NCBI GenBank assembly: GCA_963695645.1
Contig: CAVOHC010000007.1
Coordinates: forward strand, 124,001 to 188,000
DNA from: DATBGO01 sp963695645
GTDB taxonomy: Bacteria > Actinomycetota > Actinomycetes > Streptosporangiales > Streptosporangiaceae
DNA length: 64,000 nt
Direction: 5' to 3'
The notes beneath the pieces were generated by a model that was not told where the DNA came from, made no database searches, and saw only the letters and a program-made list of their open reading frames with translations. Shown piece after piece: positions 7,980-16,324 of the stretch. Each line of letters begins with the position of its first letter. The first letter of the stretch is position 1. Made by a program: the position numbers and the translations under genes.

Positions 7980-8818
7980 CCGGCTGGCATCTGGACGACG
8001 GCATGCTGCGGCGTTACGTCGAGCGGACCGATTCGCTGGCCGAAGGGGCCTCGGCCGAGCAGCACCTGCTGTCGTGCGGGCAGTGCCGGGCGCGGGTCAG
8101 CGCCGCGGCCGGCGTGATCGACCTCGCCGCGGCCGGGGTGATCGACCTCGCCGCGGTGTGGGACCGCACGCGGGACGCCGTGGAAGTGCCGCGGCCGTCG
8201 GTGTTCGAGCGGCTGCTGCGGGTCGCGGGCCTGCCTGCTCACGAGGCGCGGCTGGTCGCGGTGGCTAGCGCGTTCCGCGGTGTGTGGCTGGCCGGGGTGG
8301 CCGCGGTCCTCGCGTTCGCCGCGCTGGCGGCGGCGGCCGGGCATGCCCGCGGGGAGTGGCTGTTCCTGGCCGTGGCGCCGGTCGTGCCGTGCCTGGTGGT
8401 CGCGTCCAGCTACGACCCGCGGATGGACCCGGCGCTCGAGCCGGAGATGGTCACGCCCTACCCGGCGCTCCGGCTGATCTTGCTGCGCACGATCGCGGTT
8501 CTCGCGCTCGCGTTGCCGGCGGTGCTGTTGTTCGGGCTGGTCGTGCCGGGTGAGGCGGCGTTCGCCTGGCTGCTGCCGGCGGTCGGCTTCGCCGCGGTGG
8601 TGCTGGCCGCGTCGACCTGGGTCAGCCCGCTGCGCTCGGCCGTCGCGGTCAGCTCCCTCTGGCTTGGGGTGATCTGGCTGCTGGCGGCGCGGTCCGGTTC
8701 GCCGGCGGCGGTGCTCCAGGCCCGGGCCCAGGCGGCCTTCCTGGCGCTGGCGGCGGCTTCGTTCGCCATCTTCCTGGTGCGCCGGCGCCGGCTGTACCAG
8801 CTCCGGCCGTGGAGGTAG
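7976..8818 (+). CDS. zf-HC2 anti-sigma factor, membrane bound
   Basis: This 280-residue protein starts at the ATG overlapping the sigma stop. Residues about 30-41 carry the zinc-binding HLLSCGQC of the ZAS/zf-HC2 anti-sigma domain, followed by a linker and at least six hydrophobic segments. Classic anti-sigma factors have only one, so the membrane part may itself be a sensor or a transporter-associated domain. An internal direct repeat (GVIDLAA twice in succession, 8115-8155) lies in the linker just after the zinc domain. Its predicted partner is the sigma factor encoded directly upstream. Confidence 0.88.
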   Translation: MTGWHLDDGMLRRYVERTDSLAEGASAEQHLLSCGQCRARVSAAAGVIDLAAAGVIDLAAVWDRTRDAVEVPRPSVFERLLRVAGLPAHEARLVAVASAFRGVWLAGVAAVLAFAALAAAAGHARGEWLFLAVAPVVPCLVVASSYDPRMDPALEPEMVTPYPALRLILLRTIAVLALALPAVLLFGLVVPGEAAFAWLLPAVGFAAVVLAASTWVSPLRSAVAVSSLWLGVIWLLAARSGSPAAVLQARAQAAFLALAAASFAIFLVRRRRLYQLRPWR

Positions 8819-8820
8819 CA

Positions 8821-9705
8821 ATGCCGGCTGTTTCGATCAGCCTGCGCGGCGTCGGGCGCACGTTCGGGGCCACCCGGGCGCTGGCCGGCGTCGACCTGGA
8901 CCTGGAACCCGGCGTGATCGGGCTGCTCGGCCCGAACGGCGCGGGCAAGACCACGCTGCTGCGGCTGCTGGCCACCGCGCTGCCGCCCAGCCACGGGCAG
9001 GTGCGCGTGCTGGGCCTGGATCCGGAGGTGCCGGCCGGACGCACCGGCATCCGCCGCCGGCTGGGCTACCTGCCGCAGGAGATCGGTTTCCCGCGCGGCT
9101 TCACCGCGTTCGCGTTCGTGGACTACATCGCGCTGCTGAAGGAGTGGACCCAGCCGGCCGCGCGGCACGCGGAAGTGCGCCGGGTGCTCGGCCTGGTGGG
9201 GCTGCCCGGCCTCGGCGCGAAGCGGATCCGGGCCATGTCCGGCGGCCAGCGGCGGCGGGTCGCGCTGGCCCAGGCGCTGCTCGGGTCACCGCCGGTGCTG
9301 ATCCTGGACGAGCCGGCCAGCGGCGTCGACCCGGAACAGCGCGTCACGCTGCGCACGGTGCTCGCGGAGATCGCGCGGACATCGATCGTGGTGCTGTCCA
9401 CCCACCAGACCGAGGACGTCGCGGCCCTGTGCGAGCGCGTGATCGTGCTGGACGGCGGCCGGGTCCGCTACGACGGCCCGGTCACCGACCTGACCGGCCG
9501 GGCCGCGGGCCGGGTCTGGCTCGCTGACCAGCCGGACCCGGCGGCGGCCGTCTCCTGGCGGACCGGCACCGGCCGGTACCGCAACGTCGCCGCCCGCGCG
9601 CGGGACGGCGTCGAGCACGTCGAGCCGTCCCTCGAAGACGCGTACCTCCTGCTGCTGCGCGGCGAGCTGCCGGACAGCAAGCCGGCCGGGGAGGTGGCGT
9701 CGTGA
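8821..9705 (+). CDS. ABC transporter ATP-binding protein
   Basis: This 294-residue ATPase has Walker A GPNGAGKT at residues 37-44, an intact signature MSGGQRRRVAL, Walker B VLILDEP and the switch histidine in STHQTEDV. The start is ATG 8821, with GGAGG six bases upstream, rather than the upstream in-frame GTG at 8809. It is the third gene of the sigma/anti-sigma operon, and its stop overlaps the GTG start of the membrane protein at 9702, the probable permease. The substrate is unknown. Confidence 0.92.
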   Translation: MPAVSISLRGVGRTFGATRALAGVDLDLEPGVIGLLGPNGAGKTTLLRLLATALPPSHGQVRVLGLDPEVPAGRTGIRRRLGYLPQEIGFPRGFTAFAFVDYIALLKEWTQPAARHAEVRRVLGLVGLPGLGAKRIRAMSGGQRRRVALAQALLGSPPVLILDEPASGVDPEQRVTLRTVLAEIARTSIVVLSTHQTEDVAALCERVIVLDGGRVRYDGPVTDLTGRAAGRVWLADQPDPAAAVSWRTGTGRYRNVAARARDGVEHVEPSLEDAYLLLLRGELPDSKPAGEVAS

Positions 9706-10571
9706 CCACCACGCTCGCGCCCGCCCGCCCGGAGCCGGCCGCCGGCCGGGCCACGTTCGCCGCGCTCGCCGCCCGGGAGACGCGCCGGTTCGTCCTCAGC
9801 CCGCTCTTCCTGTTCGCCGTGGCGATGACCGGGTGGACGACGTGGGCCGGCCGGAGCGCGTCGGTCACCGAGATCGACACCGTGAACCCGTACCCGGCGA
9901 TCTTCCTGGGCGGGTTCGGCATGATGGCCGCGTCCTGGCTGACCCGGTCGATGCGCGCCAGCGAACCGGTCGCCGGCGTCACCCCGGTCACGCTGCCGGC
10001 GCGCACCGCCGCCCTCTGCACGGTCGCGATCGTGCCATTCGGCTGCGGCTGCCTGACCCTGCTCTGGTTCCTGCATCTCCACCCGGTCAGCGAGCCGGTG
10101 TACGGGGCGTTCAGCCCGCCGGCGCGGATCGCCGTCCTCGTCGGGCAGATCGTCATCCCGTCGCTCGGCGGCCCGCTGCTCGGCGTCGCGCTGGGCCGCT
10201 GGGTTCGCTTCCCCGGCGCCGCGCTCGTGCTGTTCCTGATCATCTACGGCTGGGTGAGCCTGGTGACGATCCTGTCCATGTTGAATCCGGACTCGGCGCC
10301 CGTCGCGGTGCTGCGGCTGTTCGCTCCGTTCGTGTTCTTCACCTACATGAAGAACACCGCCGACGTCACGACCTGGCGCGGCTCCCCGTGGTTCTTCATC
10401 GGCTGGCAACTCGCCCTGTGCGCGACCGCCGTCCTGGCGGCACTCCTGCGCGGAGCCGAGAGCCGGATCCGGTCCCGGGTCACCCGTACCCTTCAGATCG
10501 TCCTGCTGGCGGCGGCGATCCTCCTCGTGCTGGCTAGCGCCGGCGGACTCACCCACGCCGTCACCACGTGA
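9702..10571 (+). CDS. ABC transporter permease-like membrane protein
   Basis: This 289-residue polytopic protein has about six hydrophobic segments (TFAALAARETRRFVLSPLF, AIFLGGFGMMAASWL, LCTVAIVPFGCGCLTLLWF and others). Its GTG start overlaps the stop of the ABC ATPase, and its stop overlaps the next GTG. Position and topology make it the permease subunit, but the sequence is not a clear member of a named permease family to me. It may form a heteromer with the product of 10568-11230. Confidence 0.8.
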   Translation: MTTTLAPARPEPAAGRATFAALAARETRRFVLSPLFLFAVAMTGWTTWAGRSASVTEIDTVNPYPAIFLGGFGMMAASWLTRSMRASEPVAGVTPVTLPARTAALCTVAIVPFGCGCLTLLWFLHLHPVSEPVYGAFSPPARIAVLVGQIVIPSLGGPLLGVALGRWVRFPGAALVLFLIIYGWVSLVTILSMLNPDSAPVAVLRLFAPFVFFTYMKNTADVTTWRGSPWFFIGWQLALCATAVLAALLRGAESRIRSRVTRTLQIVLLAAAILLVLASAGGLTHAVTT

Positions 10572-11230
10572 TGGCCACGCTGGTGCTGCGGGCCGGGGCG
10601 TGGCCGGAGGTCGCGGGCCTCAGCGGCGTGGCAGCCGTGGTGGGCGGCTGCGGGGCCGCGTTCCCGGCCGCCGCCACCATGCTGCTCCCGATCTGCTTCA
10701 CGCTGCTCGCCGCCGCCGCGGCGTTCACCCTCGACGAGCCGGCGAGCGCGGTCGTCGACGTGACGCCGACCGGGCCCGCCCGGCGCACCAGGATCCGCGC
10801 CCTGGCATTGCTGGCGCCGGTCGCCGCCGGCGCGCTGGTGCTGCTGGCGGCCGCCATACGCGGGCTGGCACTGCCCTGGACGGGGGCCGGTCTGGCGCTG
10901 GCCGGCAACGTGCTGCTCGGATTCGCCGCGGCGTGCGTGGCCCGGACACGGACCGGAGAACCGGGCGCGGCGACCGCCACCGCCGTCGTACTCGTGCTGA
11001 TGACGCCCAGCCTCCTGCCGCAGGTCGATCGCTGGCTCCGCACGTTCCCGGCCCCCGGCGCCGGCGGGCCATCCTCGGACCACCTCTGGTGGACCGTCCT
11101 CGCGGTGTGCGTGGTGGCCATCGCCAGCTCGGTCGGTGACCGCAGCCTGCCCCGGTGGATGACCAGCGTTCCGTACCCTCGGCTTCACCCTGGCCGGGGT
11201 CGCGGTCACAGTTCTTGGTCCTGGCCGTGA
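10568..11230 (+). CDS. Integral membrane protein, fifth gene of the ECF/ABC operon
   Basis: This 220-residue protein has about six Ala/Leu/Val-rich hydrophobic segments and no catalytic motif. The GTG start overlaps the upstream stop (GTGATGG). Residues 1-190 are strongly hydrophobic. The last 30 residues (PYPRLHPGRGRG) are basic and look like out-of-frame sequence, so the C-terminus may be altered. It probably acts as a second permease subunit or accessory of the exporter. I do not recognise a family. Confidence 0.7.
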   Translation: MMATLVLRAGAWPEVAGLSGVAAVVGGCGAAFPAAATMLLPICFTLLAAAAAFTLDEPASAVVDVTPTGPARRTRIRALALLAPVAAGALVLLAAAIRGLALPWTGAGLALAGNVLLGFAAACVARTRTGEPGAATATAVVLVLMTPSLLPQVDRWLRTFPAPGAGGPSSDHLWWTVLAVCVVAIASSVGDRSLPRWMTSVPYPRLHPGRGRGHSSWSWP

Positions 11231-11246
11231 TCGTCCGGCGGCGAGC

Positions 11247-12899
11247 ATGAAACTCACCGATGCGCCCGCGAGCGTGGCAGAAGCCGACGATCCCGGCCAG
11301 CCGAAGCAAACCCTGGCGCGGCGCCTGTCTGTGCGGGTCATCGTCGCCCTCTGGGCCGCGACCGTCCTGGCCGCGATGGCCGGGGCGGCCTTGACCGTGG
11401 TGGCCCGGGGCGACCTGGCCACGGGTGACCTGGCCTCCAACCTGGCTCTCGCGGTCGCGGTCGCGGCCTACGCCACGCTCGGCGCCCTCATCGTCCGCCA
11501 GGCCGGCAACGTCATCGGCTGGATCATGCTGGCCGCGGGCGCGGCGCAGGCGTTTCTCGCGATCGCTTCGGTGTACGCAGTGATAGGGGTCGCGACGTTC
11601 CCCGGGTCGCTCCCGGCGGCGAAGCAGGTCGGCACGCTCGCCGAGTGCAGCTTCCCGGCGGTCGTCTTCACGGTTGCGTTCATGTTCCTGCTCTTCCCGA
11701 CCGGGACCCTGCCGTCGCGGCGCTGGCGGCCGGTGGCGGCGGCCGGCCTGGCGCTGGCCGTCCTGACCACGGCCGGCCTGGTCGTCCACCCGCGGCTGGT
11801 GGCGCTCCTCGCCCCCGGCGGGGCCTCGCTGAGCTACCCGAACCCGCTGGCCGTGACCGGTCTGGGACCGGTTCTGGGCACGGTCCTGGTCGGCACGCTG
11901 AACGGGCTCTCGGTGGTGTTCGCCCCGTTCCTGGCGGCCACGTTCGTCTCGCTCGCGGTCCGGTACCGGACCGGCGGCCAGCGGCTACGTCAGCAGGTCA
12001 AGTGGCTCACCATGACCGCCGTCGGGTTCGTCATCTGCCTGCTCATCGCCCTACTGAGCCTTGCCGACGGCCAGGCCTGGCTGACCACGGCCGCGTACAC
12101 CGCCGTTCAGCTCATCGCGCTCTTCGGCATCCCGGCGGCGATGGCCATCGCGATCCTGCGGCACCGGCTGTACGACATCGACGTCATCATCAGCCGCGCC
12201 GTGGTCTACGGGCTGCTCTCAGCCGCTTCCACCGGCGTGTACGCGGGCATCGTGCTCGGCATCGGGACATTCGTGGGCCACCGCAGCGGCCCGGTGCTCA
12301 CGATCGCCGCGGCGGTCACGATCGCCCTGCTGTTCCAGCCGCTGCGACGCCGCGCCCAGCTGTTCGCGAACCGCCTGGTCTACGGCAGGCGGGCCACGCC
12401 GTACCAGGCGCTGGCCGACTTCGCCGGGGACATGGCCGGACAGCTGGACCTGACCGAGGCCGTCGGCCGGATGGTGTCCGTCCTGGCCGGCGCGACCGGG
12501 GCCGACCAGGCCGAGGCGTGGATCCGGGTCGGAACGGAACTGCACCCGGCCGCGATCTGGCCGCCCGGATCGCCCCCGTCCACCGCCGTCACGATCCGCG
12601 CCGGCGGCGGCCTGCCTGCCTTCGAGGCAGCATCGCGCGCGGTCGCCGTTACCCACGGCAGCGAATTGCTCGGCGCGCTGACCCTGCGCAAGCCACCGAA
12701 CGAGTCCCTGGCCAGCACCGAGGACGAGCTGTTGCGGCACCTGGCGTCGCAGGCAGGCCTGGTCCTGCGCAACGCCGCGCTGACGGCTAGGCGCGCTCGG
12801 CGGCGCCCTCCAGGTCCGCTCACAGCCAGGACATGGCACCATCCTGAGCGGCGAACTCCCCCTTACCGCGTCTGGTCGCGGTTAAGGCCCAATATGTGA
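11247..12899 (+). CDS. Membrane sensor protein with GAF domain; kinase core deleted
   Basis: The N-terminal 370 residues contain about ten hydrophobic segments, ending in the family motif AILRHRLYDIDVIISRAVVYG. A linker (LQPLRRRAQLFANRLVYGRRATPYQAL) and a GAF-like domain (to about residue 510, ASQAGLVLRNAALTA) follow. In this actinobacterial sensor kinase family the phospho-accepting histidine region should come next. Instead the frame runs into 35 unrelated residues and stops. The true C-terminal tail of a histidine kinase is found in another frame at 12790-12885, showing that the DHp and most of the ATPase domain have been lost. The product cannot be a kinase; at most it is a membrane sensor stub. 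It starts 16 bases after the ABC operon. Confidence 0.85.
   Translation: MKLTDAPASVAEADDPGQPKQTLARRLSVRVIVALWAATVLAAMAGAALTVVARGDLATGDLASNLALAVAVAAYATLGALIVRQAGNVIGWIMLAAGAAQAFLAIASVYAVIGVATFPGSLPAAKQVGTLAECSFPAVVFTVAFMFLLFPTGTLPSRRWRPVAAAGLALAVLTTAGLVVHPRLVALLAPGGASLSYPNPLAVTGLGPVLGTVLVGTLNGLSVVFAPFLAATFVSLAVRYRTGGQRLRQQVKWLTMTAVGFVICLLIALLSLADGQAWLTTAAYTAVQLIALFGIPAAMAIAILRHRLYDIDVIISRAVVYGLLSAASTGVYAGIVLGIGTFVGHRSGPVLTIAAAVTIALLFQPLRRRAQLFANRLVYGRRATPYQALADFAGDMAGQLDLTEAVGRMVSVLAGATGADQAEAWIRVGTELHPAAIWPPGSPPSTAVTIRAGGGLPAFEAASRAVAVTHGSELLGALTLRKPPNESLASTEDELLRHLASQAGLVLRNAALTARRARRRPPGPLTARTWHHPERRTPPYRVWSRLRPNM
12790..12885 (+). pseudogene. Residual C-terminal end of a histidine kinase ATPase domain
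   Basis: Read from 12790, the sequence gives GALGGALQVRSQPGHGTILS and GELPL before TAA at 12885. This is the last strand pair of an HATPase_c domain (G-G-x-L-x-V-x-S-x-P-G-x-G-T). It is in a different frame from the preceding sensor gene and directly abuts its conserved part. It marks the right-hand edge of an internal deletion of roughly 200 codons. Confidence 0.7.
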
Positions 12900-12951
12900 C
12901 GCCCCGCGTCCTGACACCCCGCGTCCCGGGACGCTGTCGCCGCGCGACGTA

Positions 12952-13322
12952 GTGACGGACACTGCGTCACCGACTTGGACCGGGGACAGCCTCCAGCCAT
13001 CCTGGCTGCACACCGGCAGCCGGGCCTTCACCATCGGTCGCACGCAGACGATCTTCGAGGATCTCAAGCGGCTGGAGAAGACCAACACCTACCTGGAGTG
13101 GGCGAAGTCCGTCCCGGCCGCGGTCGAGGCCGGAGTGACACATGCAGTCGCGCGGCTCGGTCTGTCCGCCGACCAGGCGGACACTCTGCGGGCGAGTCTG
13201 CAGAGGCGGCCGAGGCGGAACTGGGCAAGATCCGTCAGTCGCAAGCGGGCCTCAGAGAAGCCGCGGGGCGGCCGTCCCGCGAACGCGGCCAGGTCGTCGG
13301 CGACTGCGCCGCGACCATTTGA
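12952..13322 (+). pseudogene. Unrecognised helical protein, frameshifted
   Basis: From GTG 12952 the frame reads TDTASPTWTGDSLQPSWLH, then FEDLKRLEKTNTYLEWAKS and LGLSADQADTLRASL. At about 13195 this frame becomes Arg/Pro-rich. The neighbouring frame continues the same kind of helical text (ESAEAAEAELGKIRQSQAGL) and stops at 13322. The joined product would be about 124 residues and largely coiled-coil. I recognise no family. The frameshift marks it as a broken gene or a base error. There is no clear ribosome binding site. Confidence 0.45.
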
Positions 13323-13422
13323 GGAGGCGGTACGCGCTCTATGGCAGATCGCTAGACGACACTGGGCGCTAGCACAAGTACGTCAAGTTGCTGTACCACG
13401 AGATAATCCCCGGAAGGTGGCC

Positions 13423-13941
13423 ATGACAAGTAATCGGAATGAGGACGCTGAGAACCAGGCGCTGCTGACCGTCCTCGCCGCCCAGCGTGACGCGGTGCTG
13501 TCCATCGTGGCGGGGCTGGACGAGGACTCGTGGCACCGGTCGGTTGTGCCGTCGGGCTGGACGCCGGCCGGGCTGGTCGAGCACCTGGGCGGGGCAGAAT
13601 GGCACTGGTTCCAGGGGGTCGTGGCTGGCAAGCACCCCGAGCCAGCGCCTGGGGATGAGGACCTGACTCCCTACGATCCGACGGCAGCATTCGTCTGTGA
13701 CCAGCCCTCCGCGGAGATTGTCAATTTTTACCGCGACCAGTGCGCAAGCTCGGATGCGGTGCTGGCGGTGACACCGCTATCGGCGCGACCGCGCGGCAGG
13801 CACGGTGTCCCCGGGCAAGACGAACCGCCGGATGTGCGCCGGGTCGTGCTGCACATGATCGAGGAGACCGCGCGACATGCCGGTCACCTGGACATCGCCC
13901 GGGAACTCCTCGACGGCGAGACCGGGCTCGGGCCGCGCTGA
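13423..13941 (+). CDS. DinB/DUF664 family protein
   Basis: This 172-residue protein starts at ATG 13423 behind GGAAGG. The longer open frame upstream belongs to the broken gene before it. It has the four-helix DinB fold pattern of DUF664: LLTVLAAQRDAVLSIVAGLD, then the metal-site histidine in LVEHLGGAEWHWF and the C-terminal HMIEETARHAGHLDIAREL with two more histidines. In actinobacteria these are putative metal-dependent, mycothiol-linked transferases or hydrolases; the actual reaction of this one is unknown. It stands alone. Confidence 0.88.
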   Translation: MTSNRNEDAENQALLTVLAAQRDAVLSIVAGLDEDSWHRSVVPSGWTPAGLVEHLGGAEWHWFQGVVAGKHPEPAPGDEDLTPYDPTAAFVCDQPSAEIVNFYRDQCASSDAVLAVTPLSARPRGRHGVPGQDEPPDVRRVVLHMIEETARHAGHLDIARELLDGETGLGPR

Positions 13942-14000
13942 CTGGCCTGATGCCGTCCCTTCTGCAAGCCCGGTAGATCAAGGCCGGTCACCCAGCCTGA

Positions 14001-14028
14001 CCGAGCCAAATCAACTAGGTCGGCTCGG
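14001..14028 (+). terminator. Stem-loop after the DinB gene
   Basis: CCGAGCC at 14001-14007 pairs with GGCTCGG at 14022-14028 across a 14-base loop. It lies 60 bases past the DinB stop in a 260-base gap that otherwise holds nothing recognisable. There is no T-run. Confidence 0.4.
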
Positions 14029-14201
14029 CTGCGCACTCAGCTTGCTGAGGGTTAGGTCACTACCCGATTGCCCAGCTTGGAGATTGTGCAGTAACCGCCT
14101 GGAGCGCTGTGCGGGAGGGACACCGCGGCGTGCCGCCACGGTCCCGCGACCGCAGTGGACGCTCGCTGATCAAAGGATCGGAATTCACGAAGGGATACGA
14201 G

Positions 14202-14723
14202 ATGACTGGTGACGCAAGCACGGGCGCCCGGCTCCTGGGCACCCTGGGAACCGCAGATGGCAAGGGCGTCGTGCGCGTGGCGGACCGCTTTGATGCTGAT
14301 ATCGAAACCGTATGGTCAGCGCTCACCGATCCCTCGCGTCTGGCCAGCTGGTGGGGCGAGCTTGAGGGAGACCTGCGACTGGGCGGCGAGTATCGCGCGC
14401 GGGTTTTTGCCAGCGGATGGGAAGGCACAGGGCGGGTGGAGGCCTGCGAGGCCCCGCGGCGGCTGCTGGTGCTGACCAGGGAACCGGACCAGTCTGAGGA
14501 CCAGTCCATCGAGGTCACGCTGACCGCCGACGGCGGCCAGGCCACTGTGGTCTGGGAGGAGCGGGGCATGCCAGTGGCCTACCTCGCCGGTTACGGGGCG
14601 GGGATCCAGGTCCATGTTGAAGATCTCGGCGCTTACCTCGCAGGGCGGGAACGCTGCGACGCCGGTGCGCGGATGGGCGAGCTTTTCCCCGCCTACGAGC
14701 CCCTGGCCGCCAAGGTCAGCTAG
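14202..14723 (+). CDS. SRPBCC (AHSA1-like) domain protein
   Basis: This 173-residue protein has the START/Bet v 1 helix-grip fold signature of AHSA1-type proteins: FDADIETVWSALTDPSRLASWW near the N-terminus, GEYRARVF in the middle, and a long C-terminal helix. These are cytosolic lipid- or small-molecule-binding proteins, often without enzymatic function. The ATG at 14202 (with AAGGG upstream) fits better than the start at 14109. It stands alone in the same orientation as the following VapBC pair, about 90 bases away. Confidence 0.85.
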   Translation: MTGDASTGARLLGTLGTADGKGVVRVADRFDADIETVWSALTDPSRLASWWGELEGDLRLGGEYRARVFASGWEGTGRVEACEAPRRLLVLTREPDQSEDQSIEVTLTADGGQATVVWEERGMPVAYLAGYGAGIQVHVEDLGAYLAGRERCDAGARMGELFPAYEPLAAKVS

Positions 14724-14816
14724 GGAAGCCGACGGTTGGCCCGCCCGGGCGATCGGCCAACGCAACAGTGCCTCTCAGTGCCCGTCAGGACGCGGCGCGC
14801 ATGGTAGATTAGTGGC

Positions 14817-15062
14817 ATGAGAACTGCCATCGATTCTGCCGGGCGTGTTGTCATTCCCAAGGCGCTGCGGGACGCTCTCGGGCTGACGGCGGGCCAGCCG
14901 CTGGAGATAGCCGAGCGGGACGGGCGGCTGGAGATCGTGCCGGCCGCCACGCCGATGAGGCTGGGGGATGAGGGTGACGGCGTGGCTGCCTTCGCAGGTG
15001 CGGATATGCCCGTGCTGACGGCCGACCTGGTGCGGGACACGCTAGAGCGCATCCGCCGATGA
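14817..15062 (+). CDS. vapB: VapB-type antitoxin (AbrB/MazE swapped-hairpin domain)
   Basis: The 81-residue protein begins with the AbrB-like DNA-binding motif (IDSAGRVVIPKALRDALGL). The C-terminal half ends in a helix (LTADLVRDTLERIRR) that would lie in the toxin's groove. Its stop overlaps the ATG of the PIN toxin gene. A TAGATT box lies just before the ATG, so the mRNA may be leaderless. VapB neutralises the toxin and normally represses the operon together with it. Confidence 0.9.
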   Translation: MRTAIDSAGRVVIPKALRDALGLTAGQPLEIAERDGRLEIVPAATPMRLGDEGDGVAAFAGADMPVLTADLVRDTLERIRR

Positions 15063-15466
15063 GGGCCGTAGATTCCAGCGTGGTCATCGCGGCCTTCGCC
15101 ACCTGGCACGAGCATCACGCCATCGCGCGCAAGGCCATGGCAGGCCGGCCGCGCCTGGTCGCGCATGCGGCGGTTGAGTCCTACTCCGTGCTGACCCGGC
15201 TGCCGCCGCCGCACCGTGCCCATCCGTCGATCGTGCACGCTTTCATTACCGAGCGGTTCACCGAGCCATTCCTTACCCTGTCCGAGACCGGTCACCAGGA
15301 GCTTCTCGCCACAGTGGCGGCCCGGCAGATCCTGGGCGGCCCCGCCTACGATGCCCTGATCGCTTTCACCGCCGCTGAGCACCGGGCTACCTTGCTCAGT
15401 CTCGACCAGCGGGCCACCGCAACCTACGAAACTGTCGGTGCGACGGTCGAGCGTCTCCTCGGCTGA
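15059..15466 (+). CDS. vapC: VapC-type PIN domain ribonuclease toxin
   Basis: This 135-residue PIN domain has the four metal-binding acidic residues in place: D5 (AVDSS), E40 (AAVESY), D98 (AYDAL) and D116 (SLDQRA). They bind Mg/Mn for RNA cleavage; VapC toxins typically cut tRNA or rRNA. The gene overlaps the antitoxin by four bases. The intact active site and the antitoxin suggest a working toxin-antitoxin module, unlike the HicB and Doc relics elsewhere in the window. Confidence 0.92.
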   Translation: MRAVDSSVVIAAFATWHEHHAIARKAMAGRPRLVAHAAVESYSVLTRLPPPHRAHPSIVHAFITERFTEPFLTLSETGHQELLATVAARQILGGPAYDALIAFTAAEHRATLLSLDQRATATYETVGATVERLLG

Positions 15467-15697
15467 CTCTCCGTCGCCCGTATGCGGCGGAAGCACAGCC
15501 GTCGTGCCCGTTTCGGCGGCGCCGGGTGGGCGGTGACCGCCGGCCCTGAGCTGCGGGCGCGCAGTCGAGGTAGTCGATGGCCAGTTGATGTAGCAGATCA
15601 GGCCGTCCGCGCTGCGGCCGTCATGCGGAGCGGCCGATCCCTCCATGTCGGGCCAAAATCGCCGTGCCATTAGCGTGCAATTAGCCAGGCTAACGGT

Positions 15698-16171
15698 TTA
15701 CTCGCCCGCGTTTTCTTCTGGGTTCGGTTCGCCGCGACCGGTTGTGATCAGCCGTTTCAGGCTCCCGTTGACGTAGAAGCTCCAAGCGCTCGAGCACGCC
15801 TCGAAGCACTCGAACTCCGGCACCAGACCGCGGTGCATGAATCGCACATCGGTCTTGTCACCGGTCGGTGTGATCTCGAAGGTGATGTCGGTGCCTGCCC
15901 ATTCGTCGGGCTCTTCGGTGAAGTTGAGGAACGCTTCCTCGATGTGCCAGACGACTCGCTGGTTCGGGACGAACGCGCTGATCTTCTGCTTCGTGTAGTG
16001 GACGTCTTTGTAGCGATAGGTGAACTCGGCACCGAGCGCGTCGGTGTCGCCTTCGATGTTGCCGGACCACCATCCGCGGACGTCGTTGATCGCCGCGAAG
16101 ACCTCCTCCGGGGTCCGGTCGACGGTGAAGGTAGCGGTGAAGTCGCTGCTGGTCATGGTCTTTGTCTCCAT
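15698..16171 (-). CDS. SRPBCC (AHSA1-like) domain protein
   Basis: The 157-residue helix-grip protein shows FTVDRTPEEVFAAINDVRGWW at the N-terminus and the AHSA1 middle motif YRYKDVHYTKQKIS. The long C-terminal helix carries CFEACSSAWSFYVNGSLKRLI, a pattern common in actinobacterial START-like proteins. An internal ATG at 16156 is an alternative start. It is transcribed in the same direction as the next SRPBCC gene on its right, 153 bases away. The ligand is unknown. Confidence 0.87.
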   Translation of the reverse strand: METKTMTSSDFTATFTVDRTPEEVFAAINDVRGWWSGNIEGDTDALGAEFTYRYKDVHYTKQKISAFVPNQRVVWHIEEAFLNFTEEPDEWAGTDITFEITPTGDKTDVRFMHRGLVPEFECFEACSSAWSFYVNGSLKRLITTGRGEPNPEENAGE

Positions 16172-16324
16172 CTTGAATCGTGGTTTGTCATCGTGGAGGT
16201 CCGTTGCGTGGACGACGGGGTCGATCGGTCGGCGCAGCCCGGCAGTCGTCGCTCAGGCCGCCTCAATCGGCGGGCGCGTCCGATGGGACGGGGGCCGGTC
16301 AAGGCTCCCGGCCTGGCCGGCCCG

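Noticed and set aside
9468..10556. A 362-residue minus-strand frame rich in Arg, Glu and Gln
   Set aside because: It lies opposite the permease-like gene at 9702-10571, has low-complexity composition and no motif or ribosome binding site.
11645..12790. A 381-residue plus-strand frame inside the sensor gene
   Set aside because: It is the alternative frame of the membrane/GAF gene, is Arg/Gly-rich and lacks hydrophobic segments.
12921..12934. GCGTCCCGGGACGC palindrome as an operator or attachment site
   Set aside because: It is a 14-base perfect palindrome, but it lies in decayed sequence with no regulator, integrase or second copy nearby.
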